From an uncultured Ruminococcus sp. (GTDB lineage: Bacteria; Bacillota; Clostridia; Oscillospirales; CAG-272), in the NCBI GenBank assembly GCA_902773455.1, contig CACYEW010000081.1, forward strand, positions 1 through 5,309: a stretch of DNA of 5,309 nucleotides, read 5' to 3'. The translations under genes and the position numbers were made by a program. Below are positions 1 through 5,309 of the stretch, piece after piece. The notes under the pieces were generated by a model. The model had not been told where the DNA came from and made no database searches. It saw only the letters and a program-made list of their open reading frames with translations. Position 1 is the stretch's first letter. Each line of letters opens with the position of its first letter.

Positions 1-1
1 C

Positions 2-3000
2 GGCGACATTCAGCATCCGGAGTTCAAATGGGATTTAAATATCGGAGCACTGCCTGTCGTAAGAAGCAGCTGGCTTTCCGCCGACGCGGACGTCAAAAGT
101 ACGGGCACGGTCGTCATGACGATCGGCAGCACGCCTTATACGATGCATTACATAGATCTTGTAGCGGAATTCGGCGCGGATATCGAAAATCTGTGGCCTG
201 CCGACGCGATCGAGCCCGTCGGAGAACGCCGATTCGGTTCGTGGAGTACGGAGAAGGGTTCCGGCTACCGCGCCCATTATTCCGACCATGCAAACATCGT
301 CGGTCAATACCCGTATATGTCAGCCGATATGATCGTCGATCCGACGTGCGTATACGATCCCGACAACGTCGACCAGGTCGCGCAGAATCTGTATGCCTGG
401 TGGGGCAACACCAGTGCTAATATCGGACCGCACCGCTTCAAGATCTACTACGAGACGCTCGATCCGAACGATTATGATATCGAACTGAACGGCGTCCGCT
501 ATAAACTGGACCGTACGCAGGAGATCGTGGCGGCGCATAACAAAGATACGCGTATAGACCCGTTTGCATTCGTCGGATATACCATACTTCCTTCTGAAGC
601 CGGAGGTCACAGTCAGTCTCATAATAACGGATCCGATAACGGTACTCCACCGCACTATAAGGATACCGACGGGGTATGGACGACCGATTTTCACTATACG
701 CGCAACAGAAGATCTTTAGGATACTATAATTACAACGCATACTATAATCCTTCAACGAACGTGAACGGCGATCCGATCACGGGTACCGACTCGATCCCGT
801 ACGGGCAGTCGCTTGAAGGCTTTGAGCCGGACGGCATACCGCCGTATCCCGCCGGTCTGGCGCCGGACTGCTATGAATTCGAAGGCTGGTACGACTCAGT
901 TACCTACGATAATCCGGTCGACTGGTCCGCCTTGATGCCCGATCACGACGTGGTCGCATACGCATACTGGAAGCCGAAGGAGTTCGACGTTTACTTTTAT
1001 AATTCCGAGAGCGACTATCTCGCCGGTCAGCCGAGCGCTATCGCGCACGGATACGGTACTTACGGTCTGCGCCTTGACGTGTCGGGAGCTGAAGCCCTTT
1101 TGGTCGCGCCGGTCATCACCTCAAGTGTCGGCGATTACAACGCCGCGCGCGCAGGCTGGTATTATTACGACGAAAACGGAGAGCTGCACGCGTTCGATCC
1201 CGCAACGATGACGGTCTCCTGCGGTATGCACCTGTTCATGCGCTGGTCGTCAAACGTACCTGCATACTTCCACGTATATTATTACGTCAAAAATACGACG
1301 ACGGAGGTCGCTCCGGATACGTTCGGCTATTCCTTTGTCGGCTTGACGCGTACGTTCAAAGCCAAGGTCGAGGAAGCGCTCAACGACGGATATCAGGAGC
1401 ACTATTTCCCCGACAAGGCAAGTACCTCGATCCTCATGCAGGGCGACGAGACTCTCAATGTGAAAACGTTCTGGTATACGTACCGCGACCACGTGCCGTA
1501 TACCGTCAGATACGTGGCGCTTGACGGCGTACACGCCGGAGAAGAGATCCACGCAAGCAAGTACGTTGAGGACAACTCCAAAGCTATCGTGACCGAAAGG
1601 TTCGTCCACGTTCCGAACTACGTGCCTACGGCGTACTATATGTCCAGAACGCTGATCGTTTCCGACGATCCGGAGGAAGAGGCGGAACAGAACGTCATAA
1701 TCTTTTATTACCGTGAAGATACGATCAATATGCCGTATCACGTAAGCTACCTCGTCGAAGACGAAAGCGGCAATGTCACGGAGACGATCGACGGCAGCAC
1801 CGTACACTTTGTCGAGAAGAACTTTATCGACGGTTACGCCGAAAGAGGTTCGACTCAAACGGTCGGCGTCAACACGTACGGCGGTTACGACGTGTGCGGT
1901 TATAAAGAAATATCCTACGCGACGGACGAGACCGCGACGGATGGCGCCCTCGTTCCGATCACATCAAGCACGGCTTCCGTCAGCGTAGAGCTTACCGCTT
2001 CGCTCGCAAGTAAAGAGATACGCATATTCTATCTGAAGAAAACCTTCCCTGTAAAGGTGATTTATCAGATATCATCCAACGACAGCGAAAAGATCGCGGA
2101 ATTCGATTCGATCATCGAAGGACTGGGTATCGACGGATTACAGAGCGATCCGGAATCGGCTGTTACGGTCGGAGGAAACACGTATTATAAAACGTATTAC
2201 AAAATCGTTCCCGACAGAAAGTTCAACAGTCATCACGTGGAAACGGCTCCTTCCGTGAGCGGCTTCGTGCTCGCCGGAAACGAAACGCGTACACGCATAA
2301 TTTCCGACGACGACGCGAATATCACAAACAACAGAATAGTCTTTACCTACACGGCGTTAAACGAAGTCATATACTTCTACTACTCGATTCTGCCGCGCGG
2401 CAATACGCACGTACTCGGCAATCCGCAAAATCCGAAGCTATTGAGCATCAACCAGGAGGTCGTAGAGATCGGAGAACGCCCGAACGAACGCTGCAGAGCG
2501 TTTCTCGACAATCCGATATATACTTTTGTCGGATGGTATAACGACGAAGCCTGCACCTCTCCGGTGACTAATACCCAGTACGGCTCTGAATACGTTCTGA
2601 CCCCCGAGGCGCCCGGTACGGAGAACGCGATCCTGCCGCTGCCTGCCAACGAGAACCGCTCGTATTACGCCAAATATGATTTCAGAAGAGGCGATATGAC
2701 GATATCGGTTACCGACGACGCCGTTACCGACGGCGGACAGGTGTTTGAACTGATCGTACGAGGTCAGGATGAGGACAACAGCTGGGTGAATATCCGTATT
2801 GCTCTCGACCCGGTCGGAACGGGCGTTACCGACACCGTAACGATTAAAGATCTGCCCGTCGGTAATTATACGGTCACACAGAACGGCTGGTCGTGGCGAT
2901 ACGGCGACCCGACGCCTTCTTCCAAAACCGTGACCGTGGAGGATAAAGAGCTTCCGGAAAGCACGACTGCGGCCGCAGCGTTTACCGAAACCTTCGTCAA

Positions 3001-3052
3001 AAACAAATGGCTTGACGGCAACGCCGCCGCCGACAACGATTTCGGTGAGTAA
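2..3052 (+). CDS. Large modular extracellular (adhesin-like) protein, 5'-truncated; InlB/Listeria-Bacteroides repeats, MucBP-like modules, C-terminal prealbumin-like domain
   Basis: The frame is open from base 2 to TAA at 3050-3052, giving 1016 visible residues. The first ATG (116) has no ribosome binding site and is internal, so the true start and any signal peptide lie off the window. Numbering from base 2, modules in order are: an N-terminal part (about 40-190) with aromatic strands and a WP...W pattern like InlB-type repeats; a Listeria-Bacteroides-type repeat with FEGWYD at 293-298; a related unit at about 327-418; four MucBP-like modules at about 421-795; another FVGWYND repeat at 841-847; and a prealbumin/Cna-B-like domain at about 897-1002 with LPVGNYTVTQ and WSWRY. 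The end, KWLDGNAAADNDFGE, recalls a tail I associate with clostridial surface proteins. The composition is rich in Tyr, Asp, Thr and Asn, with few Cys and no transmembrane segment or LPXTG signal. A role in adhesion or mucus binding is inferred from the modules; ligand and anchoring are unknown. Confidence 0.85.
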   Translation, partial: GDIQHPEFKWDLNIGALPVVRSSWLSADADVKSTGTVVMTIGSTPYTMHYIDLVAEFGADIENLWPADAIEPVGERRFGSWSTEKGSGYRAHYSDHANIVGQYPYMSADMIVDPTCVYDPDNVDQVAQNLYAWWGNTSANIGPHRFKIYYETLDPNDYDIELNGVRYKLDRTQEIVAAHNKDTRIDPFAFVGYTILPSEAGGHSQSHNNGSDNGTPPHYKDTDGVWTTDFHYTRNRRSLGYYNYNAYYNPSTNVNGDPITGTDSIPYGQSLEGFEPDGIPPYPAGLAPDCYEFEGWYDSVTYDNPVDWSALMPDHDVVAYAYWKPKEFDVYFYNSESDYLAGQPSAIAHGYGTYGLRLDVSGAEALLVAPVITSSVGDYNAARAGWYYYDENGELHAFDPATMTVSCGMHLFMRWSSNVPAYFHVYYYVKNTTTEVAPDTFGYSFVGLTRTFKAKVEEALNDGYQEHYFPDKASTSILMQGDETLNVKTFWYTYRDHVPYTVRYVALDGVHAGEEIHASKYVEDNSKAIVTERFVHVPNYVPTAYYMSRTLIVSDDPEEEAEQNVIIFYYREDTINMPYHVSYLVEDESGNVTETIDGSTVHFVEKNFIDGYAERGSTQTVGVNTYGGYDVCGYKEISYATDETATDGALVPITSSTASVSVELTASLASKEIRIFYLKKTFPVKVIYQISSNDSEKIAEFDSIIEGLGIDGLQSDPESAVTVGGNTYYKTYYKIVPDRKFNSHHVETAPSVSGFVLAGNETRTRIISDDDANITNNRIVFTYTALNEVIYFYYSILPRGNTHVLGNPQNPKLLSINQEVVEIGERPNERCRAFLDNPIYTFVGWYNDEACTSPVTNTQYGSEYVLTPEAPGTENAILPLPANENRSYYAKYDFRRGDMTISVTDDAVTDGGQVFELIVRGQDEDNSWVNIRIALDPVGTGVTDTVTIKDLPVGNYTVTQNGWSWRYGDPTPSSKTVTVEDKELPESTTAAAAFTETFVKNKWLDGNAAADNDFGE
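1262..2386 (+). repeat. Array of four divergent MucBP-like protein modules within the surface protein
   Basis: Four consecutive protein segments share the same boundaries. Each opens with an aromatic beta strand (YFHVYYYV, YTVRYVAL, YHVSYLVE, VKVIYQIS) and closes with another (VKTFWYTY, NVIIFYYR, EIRIFYLK, EVIYFYYS). Approximate base ranges are 1262-1489, 1496-1717, 1730-2038 and 2045-2386. The second best fits the MucBP pattern, with an early YVALDG and a closing NVIIFYY. The last two are longer than usual, with inserts in the middle. The copies are related only at the protein level and I see no DNA-level tandem repetition. This fits old duplications rather than recent expansion. Assignment to MucBP is by eye; a related beta-grasp family is possible. 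Confidence 0.55.
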
Positions 3053-3056
3053 AGAC

Positions 3057-3111
3057 AAAAAAACACAAGCTGAGACAAAGATCTTCGGATCCGTATCTCA
3101 GCTTGTTTTTT
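3057..3111. terminator. Bidirectional intrinsic terminator between convergent genes
   Basis: An 11-bp perfect inverted repeat (ACAAGCTGAGA at 3065-3075, TCTCAGCTTGT at 3096-3106) encloses a smaller hairpin, GATC-TTCG-GATC, at 3080-3091. On the plus strand its loop is the very stable cUUCGg tetraloop. Six T residues (3106-3111) follow on the plus strand, and seven A residues (3057-3063) precede the stem, giving a T-tract when read on the minus strand. It lies 12 bp after the stop of the surface-protein gene and 21 bp past the stop of the dehydrogenase gene. It can therefore end transcription from both sides. Confidence 0.9.
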
Positions 3112-3127
3112 GCTTCTGTTCAGCAGT

Positions 3128-4546
3128 TTATTTTTCGAACTTTTTCAATAACGACATTTTTCTGTCGCCGTCTTTACCCGAATACGGATGCTCGCGCAAG
3201 GGAAGATTGAAACGAGTTCTGCCCTTCAAAACTGTTTGCGGATGCGTGAATTCACGAAATCCCCATTCGCCGTGATACGCGCCCATGCCCGAGTGACCCG
3301 TACCGTTGAACGGCACGCCCTTCACCATCATATGAACGCATACCTCGTTGATACAGCCGCCGCCGTACTGCAGGGTCGACATGACCTTATCCGCCCATTT
3401 CATATCGGAAGTGAAAACGTACATCGCAAGCGGATGCTCGCGTTCGGCGATCATGTCCATGATCCGGTCGATCTCGCCGTCCTTATACGGCACGACCGGC
3501 AGAAGCGGACAGAAAAGCTCGTGCATTACGATATTCTCGTTTTCATCCACGGGATATATCACGGTCGGCTCGAAACGGAGCGTATCTCTGTCGCCTTTGC
3601 CGCCGAAAACGACTCTGTCTTTGTATTCTTCGGTAAGACGAACGCATTTATCATATACCGACTGCGTGATCAGCTTCGGATAATCGGGATTTTTTACAGC
3701 CTCTTCGCCGATCTGACGGACGAATTCTGCTTTCAGAGCCGTAAGAAATTCTTCCGCGATCTCCTCCGCCACGGCGATCTGATTTATATTGATACATATC
3801 TGCCCGGCGTTGCAGAGCTTAAAAAAGGCGATCTTTCTCGCGGCGTCCTTTATATCCGCGTCTTTGCGTATCACGCACCAGTTTCCCGTCTCGCCGCCGA
3901 GCTCAAGCGCGACTGAGGTGAGGTTGTGCGAAGCGGCTTCGAGAATGTGCTTCGCCACGGCGGGAGAACCGGTATAGAAGATCTTGTCAAAGCGCTCTGC
4001 AAGGCACATATCAGCCACGTCGTGACCGCCGTCGATGACCGTCACGTATTCTTCGGGATATATGCCGGCTATCAGCTTCTGCAAAGCCGCCGTGCTTGAC
4101 GCCGATTTGGAGCTTGCCTTTATCACCGCCGTGTTGCCGGCGGAAATGCTCGCCGCCAGCACTCCGAGCGTGAGAAGTATCGGAAAGTTGAAAGGGCTTA
4201 TGATAAGCGAAACGCCGTACGGCATTTTGTATACCGTCGTTACCGTACTCGGAAAGCACATCAGACCGCTGAAATGTTTTTCAGGCTTCGCCCACTTTTT
4301 CAGCCCGCGAATTATCTCGTTCACCTCGACGATAACGGGACCGATATCGCATAAATACGCTTCGAGGGGACTTTTGCCGAGATCCTCGTAAAGAGCGTCC
4401 TGAAGCATTTTCTGATTGTCGATGACAGCCTGCCTGAGTTTTTTCAACTGTTCGATCCGATGCTTTACGTCGAGCGTAATGCCCGAATTGAAGAATTTTC
4501 TCTGACTTGATACTATGCCGTGTATTCTTTCCTGCGTATAACTCAT
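3128..4546 (-). CDS. Aldehyde dehydrogenase, class 3 (ALDH3)-type, NAD(P)-dependent
   Basis: The predicted 472-aa cytosolic enzyme oxidises an aldehyde to the carboxylic acid with NAD(P)+; its substrate cannot be read from the sequence. Family marks in order are: SPFN with the oxyanion Asn at 120; the cofactor-binding segment AGNTAVIKASS with Lys143; the Rossmann turn YTGSP at 191-195; ELGG with general base Glu215; NAGQIC with catalytic Cys251; HELFCP with Glu343; and HPLAMYVF at 371-378. The class 3 C-terminal signature GHSGMGAYHGEWGF is at 417-430, followed by a basic amphipathic tail ending LLKKFEK. Length and the lack of an N-terminal extension fit ALDH3. Unusual points are KASS where many relatives have KPSE, and ELGGETGN where most have ELGGKSP. 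The ATG at 4546 is supported by AAGGAGA 8 nt upstream. The gene appears monocistronic: its own promoter lies about 220 bp upstream and a terminator follows the stop. Confidence 0.93.
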   Translation of the reverse strand: MSYTQERIHGIVSSQRKFFNSGITLDVKHRIEQLKKLRQAVIDNQKMLQDALYEDLGKSPLEAYLCDIGPVIVEVNEIIRGLKKWAKPEKHFSGLMCFPSTVTTVYKMPYGVSLIISPFNFPILLTLGVLAASISAGNTAVIKASSKSASSTAALQKLIAGIYPEEYVTVIDGGHDVADMCLAERFDKIFYTGSPAVAKHILEAASHNLTSVALELGGETGNWCVIRKDADIKDAARKIAFFKLCNAGQICININQIAVAEEIAEEFLTALKAEFVRQIGEEAVKNPDYPKLITQSVYDKCVRLTEEYKDRVVFGGKGDRDTLRFEPTVIYPVDENENIVMHELFCPLLPVVPYKDGEIDRIMDMIAEREHPLAMYVFTSDMKWADKVMSTLQYGGGCINEVCVHMMVKGVPFNGTGHSGMGAYHGEWGFREFTHPQTVLKGRTRFNLPLREHPYSGKDGDRKMSLLKKFEK

Positions 4547-4758
4547 ATCAATAATCTCCTTTTCCGATCCCGTATTCCGAGGGCGTTCGCACCGGCGATT
4601 TGTTTATCGGACCGGCGTTTATTATTTTCGCAGGTTTCCCTTGATTTTCCGGAGCAGAGTACCGCCCCGAGCTGCCGCGAATTTGCTCAGACAATGACTT
4701 ATAATCAGACGCGGATGCTTCGCTGTCGCGGCTGCGAGCTTTGTTTTTGCGGATGTCT
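4547..4758 (-). other. Long 5' leader (about 210 nt) of the aldehyde dehydrogenase transcript; possible structured RNA
   Basis: If transcription starts about 7 nt after the -10 box at 4765-4770, the transcript carries roughly 210 untranslated bases. The leader is GC-rich compared with the AT-rich DNA beyond it. It contains a 7-bp perfect inverted repeat (plus-strand GCCGCGA at 4674-4680 and TCGCGGC at 4726-4732) enclosing 45 nt, and a small AGG-GAAA-CCT hairpin candidate on the minus strand. Two direct copies of CGCCGGT lie nearer the ribosome binding site. I do not recognise a known riboswitch or T-box; the T-box sequence is absent. No terminator is visible inside it. An 81-codon open frame spans it but has no credible start. 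Regulation by this leader is inference. Confidence 0.45.
4555..4561 (-). promoter_or_regulatory. Ribosome binding site of the aldehyde dehydrogenase gene
   Basis: Reading the minus strand, AAGGAGA lies 8 nt before the ATG at 4546. This near-consensus Shine-Dalgarno sequence fixes the start of the dehydrogenase. It also overlaps the end of an open frame that runs through the leader, whose TGA (4550-4548) is one base from the ATG. Confidence 0.85.
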
Positions 4759-4764
4759 TCCGTT

Positions 4765-4793
4765 ATTATATCACTTTGTGTATTGTTTGTCAA
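4765..4793 (-). promoter_or_regulatory. Consensus sigma-A promoter for the aldehyde dehydrogenase gene
   Basis: On the minus strand there is a perfect -35 box TTGACA (4793-4788), a 17-bp spacer and a perfect -10 box TATAAT (4770-4765). TGA directly before the -10 box gives an extended -10 (TGnTATAAT). Transcription would start near 4758 and run leftward into the dehydrogenase gene. Both hexamers and the spacing match the housekeeping consensus exactly, suggesting strong basal initiation unless it is repressed. Confidence 0.9.
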
Positions 4794-4944
4794 CCAACGC
4801 GATCAAATATATCGGCGTATTCACGCTGATACGGTTGCTGAAAAGCTTAATGATGAACACGCGGATGGTACGGTTAAATGTATTGATGTTGATTATGGGT
4901 TGAAACAGTCGCCGTGAACGATTTCAGAATTTTCGCAAAACGTC
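4794..4944. other. Intergenic core between two divergent promoters; no gene recognised
   Basis: These 151 bp separate the two -35 boxes. A short inverted repeat, CGTAT-8 nt-ATACG (4816-4820 and 4829-4833), could be a regulator site, but arms of this length arise often by chance. A plus-strand frame without a start reads HADTVAEKLNDEHADG and onward from 4822 and stops at 4915-4917. It could be the eroded tail of an older gene. I cannot place it in any family. Confidence 0.4.
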
Positions 4945-4973
4945 TTGACAAACGGTTTTTTGCGTGATATAAT
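4945..4973 (+). promoter_or_regulatory. Consensus sigma-A promoter for the right-hand partial gene
   Basis: A perfect -35 box TTGACA (4945-4950), a 17-bp spacer containing a six-T run, and a perfect -10 box TATAAT (4968-4973) preceded by TGA (extended -10). Transcription would start near 4980, about 207 nt before the ATG at 5187. It shares TTGACAAAC and GTGATATAAT at the same spacing with the opposing promoter at 4765-4793. Confidence 0.9.
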
Positions 4974-4979
4974 ATTATC

Positions 4980-5186
4980 GCAATCAAGGATGGCTTGCTT
5001 GAAATACAGGTTTTAATGCATGCGTATTTGATTTTCTCTTTGACTTATCAAGGTTTGGAGAATTTCAAATAAACGTGAATTAAGAAGAATATTTCATAAT
5101 GAGTTGTCGGTAATATCAGCAGAGTAACTACGCTTATATTGTCGGCTTTTTCTTATTGCAAAAATAATCCGAAAGGAGGAACGAAC
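4980..5186 (+). other. Long AT-rich 5' leader (about 200 nt) of the right-hand gene
   Basis: This is the stretch from the inferred transcription start to the ATG at 5187. It is AT-rich, unlike the genes. It contains a 6-bp hairpin candidate (AAATAC at 5002-5007, GTATTT at 5024-5029) and two copies of ATCAAGG (4983-4989 and 5047-5053). A tiny open frame at 4990-5016 reads MACLKYRF, but AAGG abuts its ATG too closely to be a normal ribosome binding site. I recognise no riboswitch and no intrinsic terminator. Confidence 0.4.
5173..5179 (+). promoter_or_regulatory. Strong ribosome binding site of the right-hand gene
   Basis: AAGGAGG is a full-consensus Shine-Dalgarno sequence with 7 nt between it and the ATG at 5187. 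It decides the start of the truncated gene and is the main evidence that the short frame is a real gene. Confidence 0.9.
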
Positions 5187-5309
5187 ATGTCAGAATTAAG
5201 AAAACTAACAGGTATCCCGTGGCATACCGGCAAATGGTCACGCGCAGAAGGCGATCCGAGAAGGCATTCGCACAACTGTATATACTTTTCCGCAAAAGAT
5301 AAATATTGC
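5187..5309 (+). CDS. Unrecognised protein, N-terminal 41 residues only (3'-truncated), Cys/His-containing
   Basis: The frame starts at the ATG after AAGGAGG and is still open at the window edge. The visible protein opens MSELRKLTGIPWHTGKW and ends RRHSHNCIYFSAKDKYC. It is hydrophilic and basic, with no signal peptide or membrane segment in the visible part, so it is probably cytoplasmic. The spacing HxHNC, nine residues, then C suggests the first half of a Cys/His metal-binding site. The pattern CIYF...KYC reminds me of small clostridial proteins with paired cysteines, but this is an impression and I assign no function. The gene is divergent from the dehydrogenase and has its own consensus promoter and a leader of about 207 nt. 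Its existence is well supported; its identity is not. Confidence 0.75.
   Translation, partial: MSELRKLTGIPWHTGKWSRAEGDPRRHSHNCIYFSAKDKYC

Noticed and set aside
116..118. ATG at 116 as the start of the surface-protein gene.
   Set aside because: The frame stays open to base 2, the residues before it continue a beta-rich pattern, and there is no ribosome binding site upstream.
2438..3058. A 206-codon minus-strand frame opposite the end of the surface-protein gene, and similar long antisense frames at 1250-1858 and 320-755.
   Set aside because: They are shadows of the plus-strand gene, with no ribosome binding sites, low-complexity Arg/Val-rich translations and no recognisable domains.
3188..3916. 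A 242-codon plus-strand frame opposite the aldehyde dehydrogenase.
   Set aside because: It lies wholly antisense to a gene with full family motifs, has no convincing start signal, and its translation resembles no protein I know.
4547..4758. T-box or known riboswitch in the dehydrogenase leader.
   Set aside because: The T-box antiterminator sequence is absent, no intrinsic terminator lies in the leader, and I could not match the conserved core of the c-di-GMP, TPP, cobalamin or THF classes by eye.
4548..4793. An 81-codon minus-strand open frame filling the dehydrogenase leader, its stop one base from the dehydrogenase ATG.
   Set aside because: Its TTG start is the -35 box of a perfect promoter and codons 8-10 contain the -10 box, so that start would not be transcribed. 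There is no ribosome binding site before it, and the only later candidate start (an internal TTG) also lacks one. The stop-start proximity looks like chance, although a coupled leader peptide cannot be fully excluded.
4983..5070. Imperfect direct repeat of about 25 bp starting ATCAAGG at 4983 and 5047.
   Set aside because: Only the first 7 bases match exactly and the rest is AT-rich, so chance similarity is likely.
1..5309. CRISPR array, insertion sequence, tRNA or rRNA, toxin-antitoxin or defence system.
   Set aside because: No regularly spaced repeats, transposase motifs, terminal inverted repeats, tRNA-like folds or matching small gene pairs are visible in the window.

Overview
This looks like a chromosomal segment from a member of the Bacillota, most likely an uncultivated gut-type Clostridia. 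The evidence is a mid-GC coding style, strong AGGAG-type ribosome binding sites, near-perfect sigma-A promoters, and a huge extracellular protein built from InlB/Listeria-Bacteroides, MucBP-like and prealbumin-like modules. The taxonomic guess comes from style and gene content only.

Layout. (1) Bases 2-3052, plus strand: the C-terminal 1016 residues of a large modular surface or secreted protein, cut off by the left edge of the window. (2) Bases 3057-3111: a strong stem-loop with an A-tract on one side and a T-tract on the other. It serves as a shared bidirectional terminator between two convergent genes. (3) Bases 3128-4546, minus strand: a complete class 3-type aldehyde dehydrogenase of 472 aa with its catalytic residues intact. 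(4) Bases 4547-5186: about 640 bp with no convincing gene. It holds two divergent consensus promoters that share the same extended pattern (TTGACAAAC, 10 nt, GTGATATAAT). Each is followed by a leader of roughly 200 nt. (5) Bases 5187-5309, plus strand: the first 41 codons of an unrecognised gene with a very strong ribosome binding site and an emerging Cys/His pattern, cut off by the right edge.

Nothing ties the three genes into one pathway. The adhesin-like gene and the dehydrogenase are convergent. The dehydrogenase and the right-hand gene are divergent, with their own promoters in the same intergenic region, so co-regulation of these two is possible. No RNA gene, mobile element, CRISPR array or defence system is visible. 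The parts most worth a second look are the matched divergent promoters with long leaders, and the adhesin-like protein that ends with no recognisable wall or membrane anchor.
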